Assembly: GCA_001695595.3 (NCBI GenBank)
Contig: MBPM02000056.1
Span: 62,001-126,000 of the forward strand
Source of the DNA: Plasmopara viticola
Lineage: Eukaryota; Oomycota; Peronosporomycetes; Peronosporales; Peronosporaceae
Length of the DNA: 64,000 nt
Direction: 5' to 3'
Within the stretch, counting starts at the first letter, position 1; every line of letters begins with the position of its first letter. A program made the translations under genes and the position numbers. The notes under the pieces were generated by a model that saw nothing but the letters and a program-made list of their open reading frames with translations, was not told the origin of the DNA and did not search any database. Of this stretch, positions 32,260 through 42,240 are shown piece after piece.

Positions 32260-32276
32260 ACTTCCAAAATAGTACT
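32260..32276. repeat. Target-site duplication, right (U2 fragment)
   Basis: ACTTCCAAAATAGTACT, identical to 32207-32223. Confidence 0.88.
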
Positions 32277-32500
32277 TTAAAATATTGGATCAGTTTGGCT
32301 TGCTCGTCTGAGAACAAGCTAATTGCTTAGGACTTTAAAGATTGTGCTTGCTATCTAGTCGATAATGAGCAATGCGTCACTAAAGATGCTGGTCCAAAAT
32401 AGCCCTTTTTCGTCAGTACGCTGCGTCTTAATGAGTTCAGCTACGGAAGACGTACAATAATGCACAAGTGCCTACGGTGTACTATAGCAGCAACAAGTTT

Positions 32501-33299
32501 TTACTGATCTAAAATATGATGTTGCAATTACGACTCGCTATCGTCGTAATGTTTCGGGGACACGACGCAAAATGTTCAATTTCATTTTACAATTATTGTA
32601 TTGTGCATAAGGTTTAATCGCAAGGTGACGATTGCTACAAACGACAATCGATTAAAGTAGATCATGTTCCAAACACTTGGTGAATTTTAACCGTAAAATT
32701 TGCGCCAAGTCAACTCAAAGACATCGGGCTTTGACTCCTGATCGTGGGTGAGGAAGAAATAAGTATCTGATACAAAATTTATGGATAATAGAGTGCACAG
32801 ACGCACTGAGATGAGTCTTAAACGTCACGATGTTAGGAACAGCTGGCGGACCCGAAGCAAATTTTGCGTGCTTTCAATGCACAGTACGCAGGCCAAGAAC
32901 TTAAAACGCAAGCAAGGTCTTGAAAGTGAAAGGCAGTATTTGACAAAAGTTGCATTGCTGGGAGTGGCAAAACCGATTCAAAAAATGCGAATGCCTTCAG
33001 GAATCAATTTTCAAATCCGTAATGACGGGTCAGACGCTCATCATGATATTTACGCTTACTTAATTAGTAAAGAGGGAATAATTTAGACCACATTAAGCTT
33101 GTCATTCATGTCAGGAAGAGCTTCTTCTCCCTATTGTTTCACTTGTGTGTGCTTTTGCGATCCCCGTCAGCTCCACTTACGTGCCGCCAAATCTAGCTTA
33201 GTGCACTTCGAGGCGATTGAATTGCGTTGCTGAACCGAGCGATAGCAGTGCACTTCAGCGCCCCCGATCACCGCGATGGCACGGTCATTAATATCTATA
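32501..33299. other. Spacer with one uncertain frame
   Basis: A 101-codon ATG frame at 32781-33086 (plus strand) is basic and shows no domain, signal or membrane segment. It may be chance. Nothing else is seen. Confidence 0.3.
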
Positions 33300-34420
33300 A
33301 CGTGTCTGCCTCGCAAGAATTGGTCCCAAGGGCCTTACTCACACTGAAGATGAGCGTCTCGGCTGTTGTGTTGTAGTTTATCAATGTCTCAAGGATATAT
33401 TTTGCCGGTCCAAGCTTTTTTATTCAGAGGCATTCTTCAGCACGTCCTCCACGTCATTAGTCTCTTTGGCTGCTTTTGCAACGATCATTTTGTCGCCGAC
33501 ATAGAGACAGACGAAGGTGAAGCCTTTCAGCGCCTGACATAGACACACTAATCTGCACTGCACCTATTGAAAACTATTCGAAGGAAACTCAATGAATAGC
33601 CATGTTCTATACACTTATACATTGCTTCGAATCATAAATGACCCTGTTTAGCTGACACTCGTAATGCTTAGCGCTCTCGACACCAAAAGGTTCATTCGTG
33701 TAGAAGCGAACATTCACCTCATTGCTGGGAAGGGTACACCTACATCCAATTGTCCAATTATGAAGCACAACTTATGTTTGCCACAGAAGATTCCCCCTCC
33801 GATATGTTCATAAACTATTTTACTTCTGCAAATACACCCGATGGTACGCCTGACCGCTTTACTTGGCACCAGTGTGACAGCGTTCCGCTCGTGTGAAAGG
33901 AGCTTCATGGTCTTCAGCTATTGTGCAGTTTTGTCACTAGCAATCTTCTGAGCGTATGTTGCCGGTATGTCAATAGCATCATCGATGTTTGGAGCGTGTG
34001 CGAGAACGGCTTTAGCAAGAAAACCGTCCTTATCTACGATGACATGCTTCGCAGATAGTTGTTTTGTGTTTTATCGTCTTCTGACTTCTGCTCTTTATAG
34101 AGACAGAACGCCGCTATAGAGCGTATAGTCGAATAATGTAAAGTATTTGAGCGCTGATGGCAGTGTACAATTTTGTTCCAGCCCTAGTACAAAAGATTTG
34201 GGCCATTCTTCTGCCAATAGCGGCGGTGAAGATGAATCCTGCTCCGGATCAACCCCTCCACAATAATGTCCGGCGCGTCGTTTTTGGCTCCTTCCATACG
34301 TACATCCAATGCGATCCTCATCCGCAAAAAACTCGCTCGACTCGCGTCCCACATGGTAAGATTTGCTTTACTCGATGGGTCGGCCTCTTGTGGATGTGCA
34401 TGCACATGACCCAACGCCAG
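33300..34420 (-). pseudogene. Decayed Ty1/copia reverse transcriptase region
   Basis: Minus-strand pieces in several frames follow the copia order. A linker-like part (about 34190-34400) comes first. Then LVPSKAVRRTIGC (about 33830-33870) corresponds to the conserved LVP...IGCRWVF start of reverse transcriptase. VCLYVGDKMIVAKAA (about 33469-33520) corresponds to the YVDD active site with one Asp replaced by Gly. INYNTTAETLIFS lies about 33360. Stops and frameshifts abound, so it is dead. It is clearly older than the intact element at 3420-7786. Confidence 0.65.
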
Positions 34421-35240
34421 CGCCCCTGCCTTTAGCCAATTGTGTCATACTTTGGCTTGGATAATCCGCATAGAATCTTGGGTGCTCTAACTCATTTAAA
34501 GTTCGCGCCAAGCTTTATTGACTGGCTATGACCTCAAAAGTTACAATGATCAGCAGGCGCAATCAAATTTTAAGGACAGCAATAATTTTATTTCACTCTG
34601 AGCAGCAGATTTGTTCATACTCTAAGGGCTCAAAAGTTCCCCTGAGACAGTTGGTCGTCCTATGCCACAATTGTATGTTCCTCAAGAGCGTATGCGTATG
34701 TGTTTGATGACATATTTGTCTATAGTCGTACAGAAAGCAGAAGACTGACAAGAAAATCGCATTCTTCACCTGCGAATGATGCTTGAGCATATGTCCACGT
34801 CAAGCTCTGGGCTGATGTAGGTAGCCGCAGTGTTGCTGCGTCGATAAATCCTATTTAGATGTCTCATTAATACACAGCCTGTGATAAGATTTTCGTATGG
34901 TCGAGACCATCGTTAAATTGGCCAATTAATGGACCAGAATGACTGAAAAAATTACGTGGTCTTGCTAATAATTTGCAAAGCATTGTGCAGACTACTAATT
35001 TTAGCTTTATAAGGATTGAGTCGAAGGAGCTCCATACAAAAAGACAGTTGACGCAGCATCACAAGCGGCGATTCTGGTCTTGCCGGATTTGAACGATCAT
35101 TTAAAGTTACTTTTGGCGCGTAAGATTTGGTTTTAGCACCACGTTGCTACAAGCAGATGCCGAGCGGCGAAATCGAGTGATCGCGCTCAGTTGACAGCAG
35201 GCCAAGGCTGCTGAGAAGAATTAACTTATCTTTCAAGGCC
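34390..35240 (-). repeat. Diverged direct duplication in retroelement relic, copy A
   Basis: Matches 35460-36370 in order. Shared landmarks are TGCATGCACATGACCC / TTCATGCACATGACCC near the left end, minus-strand EYEQICCSE / GHEQICRSK in the middle, and minus-strand ERDHSISPLGICLQQR / EHDHSISPLSIYLQQR at the right end. The right-end frame resembles the end of a copia Gag, but this is weak. Probably two nested or tandem relics adjoining the copia relic at 33300-34420. Confidence 0.5.
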
Positions 35241-35459
35241 GTTTTGTCCAATCATGATGATAAACTGATCTCGATCATTACTATCTTAACTCAAACACCG
35301 GCACTATGCAATATAGGCATAGTTCTAAGTTTTTTTTGTCTGAATTATATCTTTTTTCTGGCGCTTAGTCACATCAATTCGTAAACAAGCCGGCCTAAAA
35401 GGTGGATGCTCTGGCACTTCGAACCTAACTTTGATCTTTCTTAAGTTATATGTCAACCT

Positions 35460-36480
35460 CCGTTGATGTTCATGCACATGACCCGGCGTCAGCGCTTTTG
35501 CCTTCAGCTGATCTGGGCGAAAACAAGGCTTACGTCAACCCGTATAGAATCTTTGATGCTCGCACTGTTTAAAAGTGTGCGTCAACTTCTTTGGGTATGA
35601 AAACAAAATAGGCGGTTGCGACTGTTTGATAAAAACTCAGGACTTCGTTTAATGGTAACATGATGTATAGGGTCTGAATGACTGAAGAAGATTCATTTTC
35701 AGTGAAGCGCAGGCGCAATTTAGTTGGAGAGACAGCAATTAGGCTATTTCGCTTCGAGCGGCAAATTTGTTCATGCCCTAAGGGCCTCAAAGCCGACCTG
35801 AGGCGTTTAAGAGTCTGATGACGCAATTGTTTATTCCTTACATGGCAAATAACTTAATGGCATTTTTTTCACCACCGTAGAAGACGAACGTGAAAACCAT
35901 ATTGTCCATCTCCGAAAGATGTTAGAGCATTTGTTTACGGATAAGCTCAGGCAGACGGATTTTTGCCGCGAAAAAATAGCCTCTTTGTGGTGCCTCATTA
36001 ACGGATTGACTGTGGGGAAATATCACTTAGGTCAAAACCGTCGTACTTGGTGGGACTCGCGGACTAAAAAGACTTAAAGAATCGTTTTAGTCTTGTCAAC
36101 AAAATACAACAGTATACTTCGATTCACGCAGAGTATGAGTAATTAGTGCTTAACCTCATTATCTTTACGCCAAAAGGCGATCAACACAGCAAAAAAATCA
36201 ATTACAGGCGGCAATCTAACCCTTGCCGTATCCATAAAGACCCACTATATATTTTGTTGTCGCCAATCCGTTGCTACAAGTAGATGCTGAGCGGCGAGAT
36301 TGAATGATCGTGCTCATATGGTGCCTGATCAAGGCCGCCAATAAGAACTAATCTGTTTTCTGCGACCGCTTCATCCAGTTGCAATAAAAATGTAATTTCT
36401 TCTTTAAGCCGATTGCCACTGACTCGGCTATGTGCTGGCTTTTCAAGCCTCTTAAGCTTTATTATGCAGCCCAAGTAATT
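35460..36480 (-). repeat. Diverged direct duplication in retroelement relic, copy B
   Basis: Second copy of the unit at 34390-35240, offset about 1.1 kb. Its minus-strand frame at 36274-36474 (ENRLVLIGGLDQ then HDHSISPL) is somewhat like the Gag segment of copia elements, where a LLxSLP motif occurs. No functional gene. Confidence 0.45.
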
Positions 36481-39400
36481 TATTACCTGATAAGATAGAT
36501 TTCAAATTTACCTGGTTTTCGACCGTAACAATATCCTCCTATAAAAGGGTACATGAACGTGCACTCTCGTCATAGGTAGACACACTCAGACTCTGCCCAC
36601 CCTAAGATGGGAGCCCTGCAATGATGCGATGAGTGCTATGCGTCGCCGTCTTTCGCTTGATAAGACTAACGATTGTTGGTGAGATACCTCGTGTTGTATT
36701 CGGGTTGACACGATTATGCATTGCTGTACTGTAGTCACATTGATGTTCAGCAAGGTTCTCTGCTCATAAGAGCCTCTACAGATGTCCCTTTATGCATAAG
36801 AAGGTAATCACCCCCTGTACCTCGGCCTTCGATCAGCTGTGTCGCGGCATATAGCGAGCACTAGCATTACTCCGTAGGCTACGTGCCATTATTTAACCAA
36901 TACATCGCATGGTTTGGTGTTAGCGATGTCTTTTTCGAATGTGGCTCAATAGATTGCGTGCAGATCCACGTGCATCGAAAAGATCGCACCCTTGATGGCT
37001 TAAGCTCAAAGCCGACTAATCTACTCATTACGTGCAACAAGTGCTGTGTCCTACGAGCACTACTCAGCGATCTACATATCACCCAGCGCGCAGTAATAGA
37101 GCCTCGCTTATCCTACTTTCAATTTTATCACCTATGACATGCATTAAATGCTATGTCCCACGGGCACCGCTCAGTTGATCACGTGCTCTCACGTGCCTAC
37201 CGTAAGCCATGCCACCTCTACCATGCGGCAAATACTGCTCTCAATGAGCATTGCTTGGTGGTTAACGTGCCACTCCTTGTCCGTGACAGTTGCCCTCGAC
37301 ATCAATAGTGCCTGCATCCGACAGTCCAATGTACGACACGCTTGCCGACTAAATTTTGTGTCCGCGAAAATAGCGTTTTGCTTTCTTGTAGAGTGAATCA
37401 TGGCTCACCAAATACACTCTGACAGCAAAGCGGGAGACAATTAATGTTGCTATTTGCAGTCAGTTTAGATTTTGTGATGCTTCGGCCAGTATAAGGACAT
37501 AGGTCCAAATTCACGAAGCATTCGATGCTGATGAATTCGAAGACATTTATTTTTACCGTAATCCAAGATATAGTGCTTTTTGTTCCTACAGCAAGGCAAT
37601 AGAAGCAGTACCCCTTGACGTGCTTAAAAAGTCTCATCATCTGGCCAGCTTCCTTGGACAGTGGATCGTCGAACAAATTGGATACGCTTCGGAGTACATG
37701 AGGGCAGGTGTTGTTTCACTAAAATTTGTTACGGTATCCTCAACAACAAACAAGCTAAGCTTATATGATCAATTTGCGTTTAAAGCACGTGGTTTTTCGA
37801 GAATTAGGTACTTTTTCGATGGGCCGCGACACAACTTAGCCCTTTTCGAGTAAGCTGCTCGTCGGCATTTAATGTCATGTTTCCGACTTCAATAAGAGTG
37901 CTGAGTGTATCCGAAGCACCTCCGTCCAAGCTTCGTGCGCAATCCGTGTTTTAAAACGCGGACTTTAAACTTTCGAGAAAAAAGGTTTGCTGACCATTTC
38001 TAGTCCAAAGAGCTCTCAACCAGTGAAATATTTCACTTAATACTTCTTGCCCTGCGGTTTCGTGAAAGCAGGACCGTAGGCGGCACTCGAATTTAGGTAA
38101 TTGAATGACTTGCGTCAGCTGACGTATCAAGTATTAAAGGTGAGGGTTCATTTCGAACTAGCTTCAAGATGGTCACAGCCATCCTCTGTTGCTTCGTCCA
38201 CAAATAGGCAAGCTCTCAGACTCAGAGCAGGATATCCTATTTTTTTCCTAGAGAAAGTCTTCAAGCTCGTCGTGAGTAGCCCGAATTGGGCAGGTTATTC
38301 ACCTTAGGACAACTTCGTCGTCTTCTTTGAAGATACTTCAGCTGAGCATTTGTTAGCCGGTGATCTACCTTTACGGAAGAAATAATCTACAATTTATAGC
38401 TAGCAGAACAATACTTATAATATACATTCAGCCATGGTCATCAAAGTTTAAACTGCTTTTTCTACAGTCTCTTTCTTGATGCTTTGCAAAATTTATGTCC
38501 CACACTATGGTAGTATCGTCAGCCGGTGTGACACCTGCCAAATTCGCGCAACTTTAAAAGATCTTCTTCAAAGCAGCTATAAGCGCAAATATTGTCAAAG
38601 TAATTCTGGGCGAAAGCCCGTACTGGTCGACTAGAGATCCGATACATGATACAAGATGTACCCACAATTTGTTAAGCCAAATGTCATTCTTTGGAATGCG
38701 TTCGTGCAGGTATCGTTGCGCTGTTCAGATCATTGTAAGCATGAAGTAATTATTCGGTTGTCGAGAACAAGTTGTATTGACAATTGCAAAAAAATGCTGT
38801 GACACCATACTGTTCATTTTTCTTTCGACAAAGAAGGCACTACCGAGCTCACTTTGCTCATGTAGCGCCTCGTGACGTTCAACTTGGTAGATCATTTCCA
38901 ATCTCGATTCTTTTTTTGGATGAGGGATTTGATGATGTGTTCTTAATAGTGCATTTTCGTTACCAGCGGCTTCTGCAATCGAATTTACAGCGCCTTCAAG
39001 CGAGACATAATTCTGCTTCGTCTGTTTACTTCTTTACAGGCACAGATCATGTGCTATTGTTTGCTGTGGCCAAAGCAGTAAATGCTACTTTGCTTTGAAG
39101 CTTCAAAGTTTGATAAACTGAACATCTCCACGGACAGAGCCAGAGCAGCTTCTTTACGACAATTTAAAGGGGCGAGTCGATCAGTGGCTGCTGTCTTCTT
39201 GAAAAGCGATGCAAATGGTTTCTTCTCTCATTGCTGTCAGCACTCTAAGAGAAAGAGTTTACCTTAGTTCGCCCACTCTGCTAGCAGACAAGAAAGCATG
39301 AGCGCTGACGGACCTCAAAGCTTTCCAGAAGTAACGCGTTCGTTTATGTGCTCCCAATCAACTAAAGCGGCTTAAACCTTTTTAATCTTTCCGGCAAGAG

Positions 39401-40362
39401 AGTGCGAAGTCTGTTCATCCCTACCATCTAAATCATCTCTTCCTTCTTTATACATAATAAAGTACTCGAGTTTTTCTGCTCTTCAAAGATTGGGATTTTT
39501 AGGCTTTACTGGCTTTTACCCAACAATAGGCGCTACCATCGAGGTGGTCAGTGCCTGTGCTGCCTGAGCTCTACCGAAATATTTTTGCTTGCTGAGCCTG
39601 AATACCGTTGCATTCGCTGGGTAACAGGAAAGACTCCCAAAAATGTTTGCAATACTTCCGAGTGGTGCAAACGGCGCGTTCGACCGATGGAAGACGGTAG
39701 TTGCTTGAAATCCTTGCGAGGGACCAGGTATACAATCTACTTTCATATGCGAAGGCATGCCTCCAGATTGATTCCCACTGTGACGTGGTCGCACAACACC
39801 TTGTTGTGAGTAGGAAATTATACAACCCTTCGATTAATGACCAAGGAAACGATGTGTACATGAGATTCAATTGAAAGGCTGATTTGTATAGGAATAACCG
39901 TACTACATTTTTCGTCCTACCTGCTGTATCAGATACAATCGTGCTATTCAGGGTCTACATCCACTTCGGTATGCAAACCGGTAGGAAAAGACTAGTACTT
40001 TTAAATGGGAATCTAGTATCGAATGCAAAAGCTCGGTTTTACGTAACGCGACGGCGATGAAATGAAAGCGATTTTTTGCCTAAATCAAATTCCGATCTTA
40101 ACCTCATCAATATCTGGCTGTTGCGGTGCTTCGTGTCTTCGATTCATTACATTAGCACATACAAAAGATAATGCTAGCTTCACAGTCTCCACAGTTTCTG
40201 TAATAGGCGACGGAAGAAAACCGTCAAATATCTTTGATTTGATCTTGTTTCTGGGCTCGACGTCGATCAAACTACCCACAATGTAAACTTGATTAACTTC
40301 TGTCTATTTATTCAAATACGTTTACTATACTAACACTCTCCACTACATACAGACACAAATCT
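36481..40362. other. Gene-poor region, nothing firmly recognised
   Basis: Only short frames. A 77-codon plus-strand frame at 37620-37853, a 104-codon one at 38784-39098 and a 64-codon minus-strand one at 40085-40279 look faintly protein-like but match no family I know. Likely old transposon-derived DNA plus the 3' flank of the 40363 gene. Confidence 0.4.
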
Positions 40363-42240
40363 CTAAACAAACAACTGCACGTTGGATTTCGGTGTGAAGA
40401 CGTGGGCGTAATTCGTCTCGAGCGACTCGTCCGACACCCGATGATCGTCGCCCTTGCTGTCTTGCAGAAGCTTGCGTTTCTTGTGAAGAGCTACTGACAC
40501 GGCAACGACGACTCCAACTACCAAACAAGCAGCAACTAGACCGATGATGAGAGTCGTGGACCCGAGGCTAGTGTCGGCTGATTGGTCTTGCACCGAAGCC
40601 TCATTGACTGGAGTCTTGGATGGTGCCACTGTGTGAGCTGGTGGAGGGGATTGTTGCGATAATGGTGCGTCTTGGAGAGTTGATGGTTCATTGGCCGACT
40701 CGACGTGATTGTCACTGGTGCCCGGAGTCGATGAGGATGGTGCTTTAGACACGTCTTGTGAAGTGTTGGTCGGAGGCTGTGTTTCGAGGATGAGAGACAG
40801 CGTTTCAATTGCCGGAGTCATCGTAGGGACTTCTTGGATTGGAGTGGGAGACTCGGTCGGCGGTGGAGATGTCGGTGCCTCAGTTATGGGTGCCACAGAT
40901 ATCGGTGTCTCAGTTATCGGTGCCTCAGATATCGGTGCCTCAGATATCGGTGTCTCAGTTATCGGTGCCCTAGTCGTCGGTGTCTCAAACATCGGTGCCT
41001 CAGTCGTCGGTGTCTCAGTCATCGGTGCCTCAGTTGTCGGTGCCTCAGATATCGGTGCGTCAGTCGTCGGTGCTTCAGTTGTCGGTGCCCCACTTATCGG
41101 CTCAGTTATTTGTGCCTCAGTTGTCGATGCCTCAGACATCGGTGCCTCAGATGTTGGTGCCTCAGATATCGGTGCCTCGGATATCGGTGCCTCAATTATT
41201 GGTGCCTCAGTTATCGGTGCCTCTGTTGTCGGTGCCGTAGTTGTCGGTGTCTCAGTTATCGGTGTCTCAGTTATCGGTGCCTCAGTAATTGGTGCCTCGG
41301 TTGTCGGCGTCTCAGTTATCGGTGCCGTAGTGACTTGTTGGACTAGAACCAGAGACGAAATGTTGGCGGAAGGCTCGCTCGTTGGCGACTGCGTTAACGG
41401 AGCATTGGTAGGGCCTTCCGTCGAGGGAACTGTTGTCACCGGAGCCATAGTTGGAGTATACGTATTGGGAGCTTCCGTAGCCGGGGCAGTGGTGATTGAC
41501 TCTGAAAAAGTAGTCGATGGTGGAGTCGCTGGAGCTGACATAGTTGTCGTTTGTTCACTATCACCACTGGATGTAAATTGTGAACTTCCCGTTGTACATT
41601 TGTCGGGTGTCATGGACAAAGTGTCTTGCAGGACTTCACCACTCACACTTGTCATTGAAATTTTGACTGAATCGAGGTTTGCCACACTCTCGCCATGGCC
41701 ATCGATCAAAAAGTAAAAGGCAGAGTCGACTCGAGACGTCTTTTGATCGTTAATGGTCATACTCTTTACGCCAGAGACTAAATTCGTGGGCTGTACCGCC
41801 ACCCAGGACTCCGAACTACCGGTTTTTAGACAATATTCTACATTGTTCGATACCGGACAATCGACAAACTTCCACTGAATGGGCAAAATTGTGTAACTTT
41901 GGCCCGTAATGCTCTCAAACACTTCTGGTGACAGATCGAGCCCACCGTAGCCACACCCAGGACATTGGTCCAAGATGTACACGATCTCTGACGGCCGGCC
42001 GGAGCATGTGGGGTCAGTACATGACACTTCCACACACCGACCACAATTCATGGTCTCCTCCCATTGTTGAGCGTTGAGCGCGGCGTACTTGGTCGTGGCC
42101 GCTTCCGGTGCGTGCATAAAGTTGCAATTCCCGCTAAAGGGCGACGAAAGCGAGTAGACTGTACCAGAGCCCTCGTACATGGCTGATGCCGATACAAGGC
42201 ATGGGAGTGACAGCAATAGTACGAGTGGGTGCACCACCAT
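40363..42240 (-). CDS. Membrane-anchored expansin-like protein with long repetitive stalk
   Basis: 625 residues from the ATG at 42240. The frame is open 50 codons further, but the signal peptide MVVHPLVLLLSLPCLVSA fixes the start. D1 barrel (about 19-125): GNCNFMHAP, ALNAQQWEETMNCGRC, DQCPGCGYGGLDLSPEVF and IQWKFVDCP. D2-type domain (about 128-222): SWVAVQPTNL and RVDSAFYFLIDG. The stalk (about 225-560) is dominated by some 30 copies of a five-residue [T/S]EAP[I/T/M]-type repeat. A transmembrane helix (about 561-585) precedes a 40-residue tail starting HKKRKLL, with DESLETNYAHVFTP. Its barrel is almost the same as that of the divergent neighbour 44592-46019, from which the stalk differs greatly in length. 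It probably tethers the expansin module far outside the membrane. Repeat number may vary between strains. Confidence 0.92.
   Translation of the reverse strand: MVVHPLVLLLSLPCLVSASAMYEGSGTVYSLSSPFSGNCNFMHAPEAATTKYAALNAQQWEETMNCGRCVEVSCTDPTCSGRPSEIVYILDQCPGCGYGGLDLSPEVFESITGQSYTILPIQWKFVDCPVSNNVEYCLKTGSSESWVAVQPTNLVSGVKSMTINDQKTSRVDSAFYFLIDGHGESVANLDSVKISMTSVSGEVLQDTLSMTPDKCTTGSSQFTSSGDSEQTTTMSAPATPPSTTFSESITTAPATEAPNTYTPTMAPVTTVPSTEGPTNAPLTQSPTSEPSANISSLVLVQQVTTAPITETPTTEAPITEAPITETPITETPTTTAPTTEAPITEAPIIEAPISEAPISEAPTSEAPMSEASTTEAQITEPISGAPTTEAPTTDAPISEAPTTEAPMTETPTTEAPMFETPTTRAPITETPISEAPISEAPITETPISVAPITEAPTSPPPTESPTPIQEVPTMTPAIETLSLILETQPPTNTSQDVSKAPSSSTPGTSDNHVESANEPSTLQDAPLSQQSPPPAHTVAPSKTPVNEASVQDQSADTSLGSTTLIIGLVAACLVVGVVVAVSVALHKKRKLLQDSKGDDHRVSDESLETNYAHVFTPKSNVQLFV
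40870..41335 (-). repeat. Coding minisatellite (15-bp unit) in stalk
   Basis: Some 30 head-to-tail units of 15 bp (GGTGCCTCAGTTATC type on the plus strand) encode the five-residue [T/S]EAP[I] repeat. Units differ mainly at silent or conservative positions. The array also opens long meaningless frames on the plus strand. Confidence 0.9.

Larger units (their letters stand above)
31650..32500. repeat. Tandem segmental duplication, copy 2
   Basis: Direct repeat of 30800-31650 in the same order of landmarks. It differs by substitutions, small indels and a 53-bp insertion event (36 bp of U2-derived sequence plus a 17-bp target duplication) at 32224-32276. No intact gene lies in either copy. Confidence 0.75.

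Noticed and set aside
40085..40279. 64-codon minus-strand frame just downstream of the 40363 gene
   Set aside because: Somewhat protein-like, but short, without a domain, and located in what should be the 3' untranslated region.
40709..41716. A 335-codon plus-strand frame over the stalk of the 40363 gene
   Set aside because: It is antisense to the 15-bp repeat array. A repeat whose unit is a multiple of three opens frames on both strands, and the sequence is low-complexity Gly/Val/Ser/Ala.
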